DNA from: Thermococcus sp.
Lineage (GTDB): Archaea > Methanobacteriota_B > Thermococci > Thermococcales > Thermococcaceae
Assembly (NCBI GenBank): GCA_015523195.1
Contig: WAKU01000025.1
Span: 1-35,464 of the forward strand
Reading direction: 5' to 3'
DNA length: 35,464 nucleotides
Translations under genes and position numbers: made by a program
The notes under the pieces: model-generated
What the model was told of the DNA's origin: nothing
The model's input: only the letters and a program-made list of their open reading frames with translations
Databases searched by the model: none
Shown here: positions 9,551 to 18,206 of the stretch, piece by piece
Numbering within the stretch: position 1 is the first letter of the stretch
How the letters are laid out: every line of letters starts with the position of its first letter

Positions 9551-9627
9551 GGCTTTCACCGCTACCCATTGAGAGGCTGGGTATAAAAGCTTAAGTATCG
9601 CCCACCCTATTTATTTGAGGGGCCGGT

Positions 9628-11346
9628 TTGGCCTGGGAAAAGCACTACGTCAGAAAGTGGACGGAGGTTCTCCTCTTCTCATTCCTCGCGGGCTTAGTTG
9701 GGGGACTGGGGGCCGTTGTTTTCAGGTTTCTCATAGCGGTCATTCATGGGTTCTTCTTTGGGAAGGTTCTGCCCCTCGTGACTCTCCAAGCTGGAAACTT
9801 TAACCTTGGCTACATCCTTCTTCCAGCAACTGGGGCCCTCCTCGTGGGCTTCATAGTCCTGAGGTACCCCGGGATCAAGGGCAACGGGATACCGGAGATA
9901 ATAGAGGCGGTCATCTTCAAGGGGGGCGACATCCCGGGGAGCTTTACTATAGCTAAGATAGTGGCAACCTCGATAACAATAGGCTCCGGTGGGAGCGCGG
10001 GCAGGGAGGGGCCGATTGGATTCATTGGAGCTTCCTTAACTTCCCTCTTCGCCAAGTGGTTCGGTCTCTCGAAGGAGATGAAGAAGCTCCTCGTTACCTG
10101 CGGCTTAGCTGCCGGAATCGCCGGAACCTTCAACACGCCCTTGGCTGGGGCGATGTTCGCCCTGGAAGTTGTCTATATGGGTGCCTTCTCGATAAACCTC
10201 GTTCCGATATTTCTCTCAGCTATAACCGGCAACGCCGTAACCCTCGCCCTTCTCAAGAGGGCCTTTGAGGTGGAGATACCAACGAACCTTGGAAACACCC
10301 TCGTGGAGCTTCCTTTCTTCTTTCTCTTAGGAATCCTTCTTGGCGTTATCGCGGCTTTCTACGCCCGCTTTCTCTATGGCATCTTTGACAGCTTTTCGGC
10401 TTCACGGGTTCCAGAATGGACCAAACCTTTCATCGGTGGGCTCGGGGTCGGGGTTATAGGATTCCTATTCCCTCGCTATGGCGTCTTCGGCATAGGCTAC
10501 AATGGGATGAGGCTGGCCTTCTACGGGAAGCTCGGGATAGTTCTTCTCCTCGTCCTCGCGCTCGCCAAAATGTTAGCGACTGCCCTAACTATAGGCTCGG
10601 GCCAGAGCGGTGGAATCTTTGCGCCGAGCCTCTACATAGGGACGATGTTTGGGGCGGCTTTTGGTGAAGTACTAAACCTTTTCCTCCCGTCAATTCACGC
10701 TAATCCCGCGGTTTATGCTCTGGCGGGAATGGCGGCCTTCTTCAGCGGGATGACGCAGGCACCGATAACCCAGATACTGATGGTCACAGAGCTAACGAGG
10801 AGTTACGCGATCCTGCCCGCGGTTATGACCTCCGCTACCATGGGCTTCCTAAGCGCGAGGTTATTCCTGAGGGGCGATTCCGTTTACACCATGAAGCTCA
10901 CGAGGAAGGGCTACCACATAAAGACGGGGAAGCCGGTCATCCTTGAGACCATCTCGGTGAGGGAGATAATGACGAGGGAGCCAGTTTACGTCACCGCCGA
11001 CATGACGCTCTTCGAGGTGGAACACCTAATAGCTGAAACCGGCCACGACTGCTTTCCAGTGGTGAACGAGGGGATGGAGGTCATTGGAGTTATCGGCGTC
11101 AAGGACATTCTGAAAAAGCCAACGTCCCTCAAAAGGATCAAAGTGGGAAGGGTTCTCGGCCAGGATTACGGAGTTACCTTTCCGGCCGAAACGGCCCAGG
11201 ATGCCCTCGAAAAGCTTGTGGCCTACAACCAGAACCTCCTCCCTGTGGTTGAGAGTCCCACCAACAGGAAGCTGCTCGGGGTCGTGACCAAAAGGGACAT
11301 ATACAAGGCCTACTACCGCGGACTGGAGGGCATGTACATAGACTGA
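9628..11346 (+). CDS. ClC-family chloride channel/transporter with C-terminal CBS pair
   Basis: GSGGSAGREGPIGFIGASL and GSGQSGGIFAPSLYIG motifs of ClC; C-terminal CBS repeats (REIMTREPVYVTADMTLFEVEHLI...). Confidence 0.95.
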   Translation: MAWEKHYVRKWTEVLLFSFLAGLVGGLGAVVFRFLIAVIHGFFFGKVLPLVTLQAGNFNLGYILLPATGALLVGFIVLRYPGIKGNGIPEIIEAVIFKGGDIPGSFTIAKIVATSITIGSGGSAGREGPIGFIGASLTSLFAKWFGLSKEMKKLLVTCGLAAGIAGTFNTPLAGAMFALEVVYMGAFSINLVPIFLSAITGNAVTLALLKRAFEVEIPTNLGNTLVELPFFFLLGILLGVIAAFYARFLYGIFDSFSASRVPEWTKPFIGGLGVGVIGFLFPRYGVFGIGYNGMRLAFYGKLGIVLLLVLALAKMLATALTIGSGQSGGIFAPSLYIGTMFGAAFGEVLNLFLPSIHANPAVYALAGMAAFFSGMTQAPITQILMVTELTRSYAILPAVMTSATMGFLSARLFLRGDSVYTMKLTRKGYHIKTGKPVILETISVREIMTREPVYVTADMTLFEVEHLIAETGHDCFPVVNEGMEVIGVIGVKDILKKPTSLKRIKVGRVLGQDYGVTFPAETAQDALEKLVAYNQNLLPVVESPTNRKLLGVVTKRDIYKAYYRGLEGMYID

Positions 11347-11356
11347 GGTGGTTTCC

Positions 11357-12613
11357 ATGCAGGTTGATGCCGACCTTCACATACACTCGCGCTACTCCAA
11401 AGCTGTTTCAAAGGCCATGACGATTCCAAACCTCGCTGAAAACGCCCGCTTCAAGGGCCTTGGCCTGGTGGGAACTGGGGACATACTGAACCCGAAGTGG
11501 GAGGAGGAACTGCTCAAATACGCCAAAAAGGTCGATGAGGGAACCTACGGGAGGAACGGAATCGGGTTTCTCCTCACGACGGAGGTCGAGGACAATAGAA
11601 GGGTTCACCACGTTCTAATCTTTCCAAACATAGAAACCGTCCGCGAGATGAGGGAGAGGCTGAGGCCCTATTCGAGCGATATTGAGACGGAAGGAAGGCC
11701 ACACCTGAGTCTCTCAGCTGGAGAGATAGCGGACTTAGCGAACGAGCTGGACGTTTTGATAGGCCCGGCCCACGCCTTCACTCCATGGACGAGCCTCTAC
11801 AAGGAATACGACTCCCTGAAAGAAGCCTACGGCAACGCAAAAATCCACTTCCTTGAGCTGGGCCTTTCAGCTGACAGTGAGATGGCGGACAGGATAAGGG
11901 CCCACCACAGGCTCACCTACCTCAGCAACAGCGATGCGCACTCACCGATGCCCCACCGATTGGGCAGGGAGTTCAACCGCTTTGAGGTGGAAGAGGTAAC
12001 TTTCGAGGAAATCAGAAAGGCAATCCTGAAGCGCGGCGGGAGGAGAATCGTCCTCAACGCAGGCCTCGACCCTCGTTTGGGTAAGTACCATCTCACCGCC
12101 TGCTCCCGCTGCCACACGAAGTACAGCCTTGAGGAGGCGAAGGCCTTTCACTGGAAGTGCCCGAAGTGTGGAGGCAGGATAAAGAAGGGCGTAAGGGACA
12201 GGATTCTTGAGCTTGCCGATACTGACGAGAGGCCGAAGGACAGGCCACCTTACATACACCTCGCCCCCCTCGCGGAGATAATAGCGATGGTCATCGGGAA
12301 GGGGGTTGAGACGAAGGCAGTGAGGATTGTATGGGAGCGCTTTTTGCGGGAGTTCGGGAGCGAGATAAGGGTTCTCGTTGACGTCCCGGTCGAGGCTCTG
12401 GCAGATGTCCATGAGGAGGTTGCAAAGGCTATCTGGGCCTACAGGAACGAAAAGCTAATAATCATCCCCGGCGGTGGCGGAAAATACGGGGAGATAAGAC
12501 TGCCCGAGGAGATACGGAAGGCTAAGATTGAAGAGCTTGAGAGCGTTGAGGTTGAGCTTCCCGAGGAGAAACCGAAACAGAGGAGCATAACGGACTTCTT
12601 GGGAGCTAAGTAG
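11357..12613 (+). CDS. Endonuclease Q (PHP-domain DNA repair endonuclease)
   Basis: PHP N-terminus DADLHIHSRYSKAVSKAM, Zn finger CSRCHTKYSLEEAKAFHWKCPKCGG, C-terminal PIP-box-like QRSITDFL. Confidence 0.88.
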   Translation: MQVDADLHIHSRYSKAVSKAMTIPNLAENARFKGLGLVGTGDILNPKWEEELLKYAKKVDEGTYGRNGIGFLLTTEVEDNRRVHHVLIFPNIETVREMRERLRPYSSDIETEGRPHLSLSAGEIADLANELDVLIGPAHAFTPWTSLYKEYDSLKEAYGNAKIHFLELGLSADSEMADRIRAHHRLTYLSNSDAHSPMPHRLGREFNRFEVEEVTFEEIRKAILKRGGRRIVLNAGLDPRLGKYHLTACSRCHTKYSLEEAKAFHWKCPKCGGRIKKGVRDRILELADTDERPKDRPPYIHLAPLAEIIAMVIGKGVETKAVRIVWERFLREFGSEIRVLVDVPVEALADVHEEVAKAIWAYRNEKLIIIPGGGGKYGEIRLPEEIRKAKIEELESVEVELPEEKPKQRSITDFLGAK

Positions 12614-12614
12614 A

Positions 12615-12715
12615 GTTGCCAGATGTGAGTGGCAAAATTTGACAAAAGTTGCTGAATAGGATAGACAAGATTTAACGAAAAATGCGGAATATGGGCTGCA
12701 AGATGGCAATGCACC
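12615..12715. repeat. Degenerate ~33-34 bp tandem repeat (about 3 units)
   Basis: GTTGCCAGATGTGAGTGGCAAAATTTGACAAAA / GTTGCTGAATAGGATAGACAAGATTTAACGAAAA / ATGCGGAATATGGGCTGCAAGATGGCAATGCACC. Confidence 0.45.
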
Positions 12716-12727
12716 GGAGGTGAAACC

Positions 12728-13663
12728 TTGAGGGAATCGGAAATAATCGGGCTGTTCCTCAAACACCTTAAAAGGCAGGGCGACCTTCCTCTCGGCGACG
12801 ATGCTGGAGCTATTAGGCTCGGCAATGAATGGCTCGTGGCTACAAACGATATGCTCGTCAGGAAAACCGACGTTCCAGATATGATGACTCCCGAGCAGGT
12901 CGGCTTCAAGGCGGTGACGATGAACGTGAGCGACGTTGCAGCTATGGGGGCAAAGCCCGTAGGTTTTCTCTTCTCCCTCGGCGTTCCCCGGGATGTGGGG
13001 AGGGACTACCTTGAAAGCATAGCGGAGGGAATTGAGAGGGCCCTTGAGTTCTATGACGTTCCTGTTTTGAGCGCCGATACAAACGAGGCGGACGACCTGA
13101 TAATAGACGGCGTTGCCCTCGGCGTTGCCGAAAGGCCGCTCACCCGCTCGGGGGCAAAGCCCGGTGACCTGGTATGCGTTACCGGGGATTTAGGGAGGGC
13201 CTTAGCGGGCTACCTCGTCTGGAGGAAAGGCCTTGAAGTGCTCGAGAAGACCCGTAAGGCACTCTACGAGAAGTTTCTTGAGCCCAAGGCAAGGGTGAGG
13301 GAAGGGATAAAGCTCAGCGGAATAGCCAGTTCTGCCATAGACGTGAGCGATGGCCTCGCCAAGGAGCTCCACCTCCTGGCGGGGATGAGCGGTGTGAAGA
13401 TAGAGCTCAGCTCTGAAAGCCTTCCGATAAGGGAAGAAGTCCTTGAGGTTGCCGGCCTTGTGGGGAGAAATCCCTTTGAGCTGGCCCTTTCGAGCGGGGA
13501 GGAGTTCGAGCTCGTCTTTACCGTCGAGCCTGAGAAGGCACCAAGTTTAGACTTCGACTTCTCGGTCATCGGGAGGGTTGAGGAGGGGAGCGCTGTTTAC
13601 ATCGATGGAAAGCCACTTCCCCCCCTCGGCTGGGAGCACATGGAACACATGAACGTTTATTAA
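12728..13663 (+). CDS. thiL: Thiamine-monophosphate kinase
   Basis: GDDAGAIRLGNEWLVATNDMLVRKTDVP, MNVSDVAAMGAKPVGFLFSLGVP, AIDVSDGLAKELHLLAGMSGVKIE motifs; TTG start with GGAGGTG RBS. Confidence 0.93.
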   Translation: MRESEIIGLFLKHLKRQGDLPLGDDAGAIRLGNEWLVATNDMLVRKTDVPDMMTPEQVGFKAVTMNVSDVAAMGAKPVGFLFSLGVPRDVGRDYLESIAEGIERALEFYDVPVLSADTNEADDLIIDGVALGVAERPLTRSGAKPGDLVCVTGDLGRALAGYLVWRKGLEVLEKTRKALYEKFLEPKARVREGIKLSGIASSAIDVSDGLAKELHLLAGMSGVKIELSSESLPIREEVLEVAGLVGRNPFELALSSGEEFELVFTVEPEKAPSLDFDFSVIGRVEEGSAVYIDGKPLPPLGWEHMEHMNVY

Positions 13664-13693
13664 GGATAGCGACAAATTGATACGGTGGTCGCC

Positions 13694-14071
13694 GTGAAGG
13701 TGGGGGAACTCCTCAAGACCGTGGATCCGGGGCAGAGGAGGAGCGTTGAGAAGTGCATGGAACTGTGCGATCTCAAGGATCCCAACCAGGAGATAGTGAG
13801 AGAGCTCAACGAGGACGTCGTGAGGTTCGTGAAGCTGCTCTCCAATAAGCTGCGCTTTCAGATACTCAGGATGCTCCTGGACAGGTGGCTCTGCGTGTGC
13901 CTCATAGCGAACGCGCTCGGTCAGGATCAAACGCTGATAAGTCACCATCTCCGGTCCCTGAAATCCCTCGACCTCTTGGAGGAGAGAAAGGAGGGGAAGC
14001 TGAGGCTCTACAGGGCCAAGAGGTCAGTGGTTGAGGAGTACCTCAACATGCTTTCCTCCGAGCTCCTGTGA
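13694..14071 (+). CDS. ArsR-family winged-helix transcriptional regulator
   Basis: LSNKLRFQILRMLLDRWLCVCLIANALGQDQTLISHHLRSLKSLDLLEERKEGKLRLYRA. Confidence 0.85.
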   Translation: MKVGELLKTVDPGQRRSVEKCMELCDLKDPNQEIVRELNEDVVRFVKLLSNKLRFQILRMLLDRWLCVCLIANALGQDQTLISHHLRSLKSLDLLEERKEGKLRLYRAKRSVVEEYLNMLSSELL

Positions 14072-14080
14072 GGTGTTCCA

Positions 14081-14356
14081 ATGAAACTCCAGGGGATGGT
14101 GGATGAATTCGTCCGCGGCTCAGGGGGCTACTGGGAGCCCTTTGAGATGTTCGCGGCATTGGTTGAGGAGGTCGGTGAGCTTGGAAGGGCACTCCTATCC
14201 AAGGAGGGCGTCAAAGGCTCCCCGGAAGCTTCAAACCTCAGTGAGGAAATGGGGGACGTACTCTTCGCCCTCGCGTGTCTGGCGAATTACTACGGTATAG
14301 ATTTGGAAAAAGCCCTCGCCAGCACCGTTGAGAAGTACCGGAGCCGAGAGATCTAA
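14081..14356 (+). CDS. MazG-like nucleotide pyrophosphohydrolase
   Basis: FAALVEEVGELGRAL...SNLSEEMGDVLFALACLANYYGIDLEKAL (EEVGEL / EE.GDVLFAL metal site). Confidence 0.85.
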   Translation: MKLQGMVDEFVRGSGGYWEPFEMFAALVEEVGELGRALLSKEGVKGSPEASNLSEEMGDVLFALACLANYYGIDLEKALASTVEKYRSREI

Positions 14357-14444
14357 TGCGGCCTTTCGATTTACGTGGAAATGAAGGTTTTTTAAGGCAC
14401 TCCCCAACATCCCTTGGCTGTCTACTACCGGCGGGGGCAAGATC

Positions 14445-15605
14445 ATGGAAACTTTAAGGGTTGCACTGGCATCGGACTGGTACTATCCCAAGATCGGCGG
14501 CGTCGCGGTTCACATACACAACCTCGCGATACACCTCTCCCGCCTTGGCCATGAGGTTGATATCATCACAAACGACGTGAAAACCGGTAAAGAGAGGGAG
14601 CTCGAAGAGCTTGGGATCGGCCTTTTAAAGGTTCCTGGGCGCGTTCTCAGTGGTTTAAGCCTTAACGTGGGCGTTTTTTCGAGGGGGGCCTCGGCCCTTG
14701 CGCCCCTCCTCAAGGACTACGACGTGATCCACGGGCAGCACGCCTTTACCCCCATCTCCCTGAAGGCTACGTCAGCCGCTAAGAAGATGGGTAAAGCGGC
14801 CCTCATAACCACCCACAGCGTTGACTTTGAGAACTCCAACGCCATCAAGCTCCTGGCCAGAACATCCTTCCCCTACTACAAGTACTACCTCGGGACCCCC
14901 CACAGGATAGTGGCGGTCAGCAAGGCCTCAAGGGAGTTCATCAAAAAGTTCACCAACGTTCCGGTTGAGGTGATCCCCAACGGCATAGACACGTCCTTCT
15001 TTCACGACGGTTGGAATAAGGAGGCCGTTAAGGAGGAGCTCGGGCTCTCCGGGAAGATCGTCCTCTACGTTGGCAGGATAGAGCCGAGGAAAGGCCTCAG
15101 CTTCCTTATATCGGCGATGAAAGATGTTGATGGAACGCTTTTGATAGCCGGAAAGGGCAGCACGATGCCCCTGCTAAGGGAGCGGGCGAGGCTCTTGGGT
15201 TTGAGGGATAAGGTTCGGTTCCTCGGCAACGTGGACTACTCCGAGCTTCCAAAGCTCTACGGGGCGAGCGACGTCTTCGTCCTTCCGAGTCTGAGCGAGG
15301 CCTTTGGCATAGTGCTCCTCGAGGCCATGGCCTCTGGCGTTCCAGTGGTCGGAACGTCCGTTGGAGGGATACCCGAGATAATAGACGGATGCGGTGTTGT
15401 GGTGCCCCCGGGGAGTTCGAAGGCCATTGCCCGTGCCCTAAACCTTCTCTTAACAGACGAGCGCCTCTCCAGGAGGCTCGGCACGCTCGGGAGGAAGAGG
15501 GCTGAAAGGCTCTACGACTGGAGTATGATAGCGAGAAAGGTCTCGAACCTCTACTTCCACGTCCTCGACGAGGTGGCTGCTAATGATGGTCACCCTCAGC
15601 TTTGA
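14445..15605 (+). CDS. GT4-family glycosyltransferase
   Basis: YYPKIGGVAVHIHNLA, VIPNGIDTSFF, YVGRIEPRKGLSFLI, PSLSEAFGIVLLEAMASGVPVVGTSVGGIPEII. Confidence 0.93.
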   Translation: METLRVALASDWYYPKIGGVAVHIHNLAIHLSRLGHEVDIITNDVKTGKERELEELGIGLLKVPGRVLSGLSLNVGVFSRGASALAPLLKDYDVIHGQHAFTPISLKATSAAKKMGKAALITTHSVDFENSNAIKLLARTSFPYYKYYLGTPHRIVAVSKASREFIKKFTNVPVEVIPNGIDTSFFHDGWNKEAVKEELGLSGKIVLYVGRIEPRKGLSFLISAMKDVDGTLLIAGKGSTMPLLRERARLLGLRDKVRFLGNVDYSELPKLYGASDVFVLPSLSEAFGIVLLEAMASGVPVVGTSVGGIPEIIDGCGVVVPPGSSKAIARALNLLLTDERLSRRLGTLGRKRAERLYDWSMIARKVSNLYFHVLDEVAANDGHPQL

Positions 15606-16299
15606 CGTTGAGCAGGACTGCCCACCCTTTGCATCGACCTTCAAAGGACTCCGCGAGGGCCTTCCCGAGGTTATGGACCTCCTCGAGGAGTACGGCATCA
15701 GGGGCACCTTCCTCTTCACGGGCCGGGCGGCCGAGGCCTTTCCCGAACTCGCGAGGAGGGCCGCGAAAAAACACGAGCTCGGCTGCCACGGCCTTGAGCA
15801 CGAGCGCTTTGACAGACTTACAGCCTCCGAGGCCGGGGGGCGCCTCCGCAAGGCCCTCTCCATACTGAGGCGCTTTGGAAGGGTAGTCTCCTTCAGGGCC
15901 CCCAACTTCCAGTTCCCTGACGGTTATTACCCCGTCCTTGAGAACCTCGGCATCCTCGTGGACTCGACCAAGGCCAGGCACAAGGGGTGGAGGGGGGGAG
16001 TCACTCCAATAGGCGGTCTGCTTGAGGTTCCGGCTTCGATGACGTCGATCGTTACCCGCCTCCCCTGGCGTATCCAGCTGAGGGTGCACGAAAAACTCGA
16101 GGAGCCCGCCGTTTACATCTTCCACCCTTGGGAGTTCGTTAGGATGCCGCGGAGCCTTAGGCCGGACTGCTGGTTCGGCACCGGAAAGCCCGCCCTCTCC
16201 AAGCTGAGGCACCTCATCGAGTACCACGTCGAGAAAGACGCCACATTCCTGACCCTCGCCGAGTACCTCGATGTCTACCAAAAGCTTAAACGTGGGTGA
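15583..16299 (+). CDS. Polysaccharide deacetylase (NodB/CE4-like)
   Basis: LSFDVEQDCPP...GIRGTFLFTGRAAE...HELGCHGLEHERFDRLT...SFRAPNFQ; overlaps the GT4 gene by 23 nt. Confidence 0.9.
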   Translation: MMVTLSFDVEQDCPPFASTFKGLREGLPEVMDLLEEYGIRGTFLFTGRAAEAFPELARRAAKKHELGCHGLEHERFDRLTASEAGGRLRKALSILRRFGRVVSFRAPNFQFPDGYYPVLENLGILVDSTKARHKGWRGGVTPIGGLLEVPASMTSIVTRLPWRIQLRVHEKLEEPAVYIFHPWEFVRMPRSLRPDCWFGTGKPALSKLRHLIEYHVEKDATFLTLAEYLDVYQKLKRG

Positions 16300-16322
16300 T
16301 GTGAGGTCTAACCGGTGAGACC

Positions 16323-17372
16323 ATGAGGGAGGCCATGTACTGGGAGCCCTTGGGGGACGGGAGGGTTCGCTGTAAGCTCTGTCCCCTCAACTGCATCATC
16401 AACGAGGGTCAGAGGGGCTCCTGCAGGGTCAGGAAGAACATCGGCGGCAAGCTCTACACCCTCAACTACGGCAAAGTTTCGGCCATTGGAGCCGACCCGG
16501 TCGAGAAAAAGCCCCTATTCCACTTCTGGCCGGGTTCCTGCGCCCTCTCGATAAGCACAGTGGGCTGCAACATGCACTGCAAGCACTGCCAGAATTGGGA
16601 GATAAGCCAGTCGGATGAGAGCTTCCCCTACCTCCACGACATGACGCCGGAGATGGTTGTGGAGATCGCAAAGCGCTACTCCTGCGAGAGCATAGCCTAC
16701 ACCTACAACGAGCCGGTGATCTGGTACGAGTTCGTCCTCGACACTGCGAAGCTCGCTAAGAGGGAGGGGCTCTACAACCTTCTCATAACCAATGGCTACA
16801 TAAACGAAGAGCCCTTCCGGGAGCTCGCGCCCTACATCGACGCCATGAACATCGACATAAAGGCCTTTGATGATAAATTTTACATGAAGATAGCGAGCGT
16901 CCCGAGCGGGGAGCCGAGCAGGAGGACCGCGGTGATAGCGAAGAAGGACTACGGGATTCACGTCGAGCTGACCTACCTGATAATCCCGACCCTCAACGAT
17001 AGGGAAGAAGAAATCCGCGCCTTCGCCCGCTGGGCTCTGGAGAACCTCGGCGACGACACGCCGGTGCACTTCTCGCGCTTCTTCCCCCACTACAAGCTCA
17101 CCCACCTCCCGCCGACCCCGGTGGAAACGATAGACATGGCTTACAGGGCCGCGAGGGAAGAGGGTCTGAAGTTCGTCTACGTTGGGAACGTTCCAGGGCA
17201 TCCCGGCGAGAACACCTATTGCCCCAACTGCGGCAGGCCGGTGATAGTCAGGCAGGGATTCGAGGTACTTGAATATCACCTCACAGAGGACGGAAGGTGC
17301 GAGTACTGCGGTGAGAAGATCCCTATCGTCGGGACGTACAGGGGAAAGAGGTACCCCGGGATGTGGTGGTAG
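16323..17372 (+). CDS. AmmeMemoRadiSam-system radical SAM enzyme
   Basis: GCNMHCKHCQNWEISQ (CxxxCxxC), N-terminal CKLCPLNCIINEGQRGSCRVR, C-terminal Cys pairs. Confidence 0.9.
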   Translation: MREAMYWEPLGDGRVRCKLCPLNCIINEGQRGSCRVRKNIGGKLYTLNYGKVSAIGADPVEKKPLFHFWPGSCALSISTVGCNMHCKHCQNWEISQSDESFPYLHDMTPEMVVEIAKRYSCESIAYTYNEPVIWYEFVLDTAKLAKREGLYNLLITNGYINEEPFRELAPYIDAMNIDIKAFDDKFYMKIASVPSGEPSRRTAVIAKKDYGIHVELTYLIIPTLNDREEEIRAFARWALENLGDDTPVHFSRFFPHYKLTHLPPTPVETIDMAYRAAREEGLKFVYVGNVPGHPGENTYCPNCGRPVIVRQGFEVLEYHLTEDGRCEYCGEKIPIVGTYRGKRYPGMWW

Positions 17373-18143
17373 GTGAGGGCGATCTTCTACGTTGAGGTTC
17401 TCGGCAGAACCCGCTGGGACGTGAAGGAGGAAGTGGAGAGAATAGTAAGCTACCTCAAGTGGAGGAACCTGAGGCCGAGGGAGGTTGGGGAGACCATCGA
17501 GGACGAGTCAATGGCGCCGGCAAAGTTCTCCGCGTACGTAGAAGCCGAACTCAGCGGCAGCCTCGGGGATCTCCTGAGCGCTGCGGTTGACCTCTCGCCC
17601 ACGATGGTTGAGGTTCTCTCACCGTCCAAGCTTGAGATCCCGGCGGGAGAGCTCTCGGGGATCCTTAGGGGAGTGGCTGATAGGGTAAGGGGGCTTATGA
17701 TGGAGCTCGGCTTCTCTCCCCTGATCCGGGACATACCAGACCTGCCAACGCCGGCAGTGGGCTTTGATGAGGACGAGCTCTGGGATCTCGTATACCAGGA
17801 CAGGAAGCTGCTCGTCAGGATGGGCTTGGATGTACCTGGGCCAGGGGAGGTGGAGCGGGCCCTCGTGAAGCTGCTCGCTATAGACGGCTGCGGTGTAAAC
17901 TCCATAAGCCGGAGCGAGGGGGCTCTGACGCTGGAAGTCATCGGTTCCTTCGAGTCCGTGCTCGGCTTTATCTCCAAGTATCCTCCAGCGGAGTTCGAGG
18001 TGCTTGAGCCGGCGGTTGTTGAGCTTACAGCCTACGAGCTCCAGAACGCGATGAGCGATCTGGGCGGCTTCCTCAGGGGGGTCAGGCAGAGGGACATCTT
18101 GGGTGAGGCCTATGAGAGCGACGCTTTCTCCTTTAAGCTCTGA
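17373..18143 (+). CDS. Conserved hypothetical protein
   Basis: 256-aa ORF starting at GTG directly after the radical SAM stop; no family recognised. Confidence 0.8.
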   Translation: MRAIFYVEVLGRTRWDVKEEVERIVSYLKWRNLRPREVGETIEDESMAPAKFSAYVEAELSGSLGDLLSAAVDLSPTMVEVLSPSKLEIPAGELSGILRGVADRVRGLMMELGFSPLIRDIPDLPTPAVGFDEDELWDLVYQDRKLLVRMGLDVPGPGEVERALVKLLAIDGCGVNSISRSEGALTLEVIGSFESVLGFISKYPPAEFEVLEPAVVELTAYELQNAMSDLGGFLRGVRQRDILGEAYESDAFSFKL

Positions 18144-18206
18144 ACGTCGAAAAGTATATAGAGGTGGAGGCGGAAGGGAGAGTAGTAAGCAACGGAGGGT
18201 ATACTC

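Noticed and set aside
12455-12909. Minus-strand ORFs (156 aa, 103 aa) across the EndoQ-thiL junction
   Set aside because: Overlap two well-supported plus-strand genes; their apparent internal repetition only reflects the degenerate DNA repeat at 12615-12715.
15580-16281. 233-aa minus-strand ORF antisense to the deacetylase gene
   Set aside because: Fully overlaps a gene with clear CE4 motifs; spurious GC-driven frame.
16515-17279. 254-aa minus-strand ORF antisense to the radical SAM gene
   Set aside because: Mirrors codon bias of the strongly supported plus-strand gene; its translation has no recognisable motifs.
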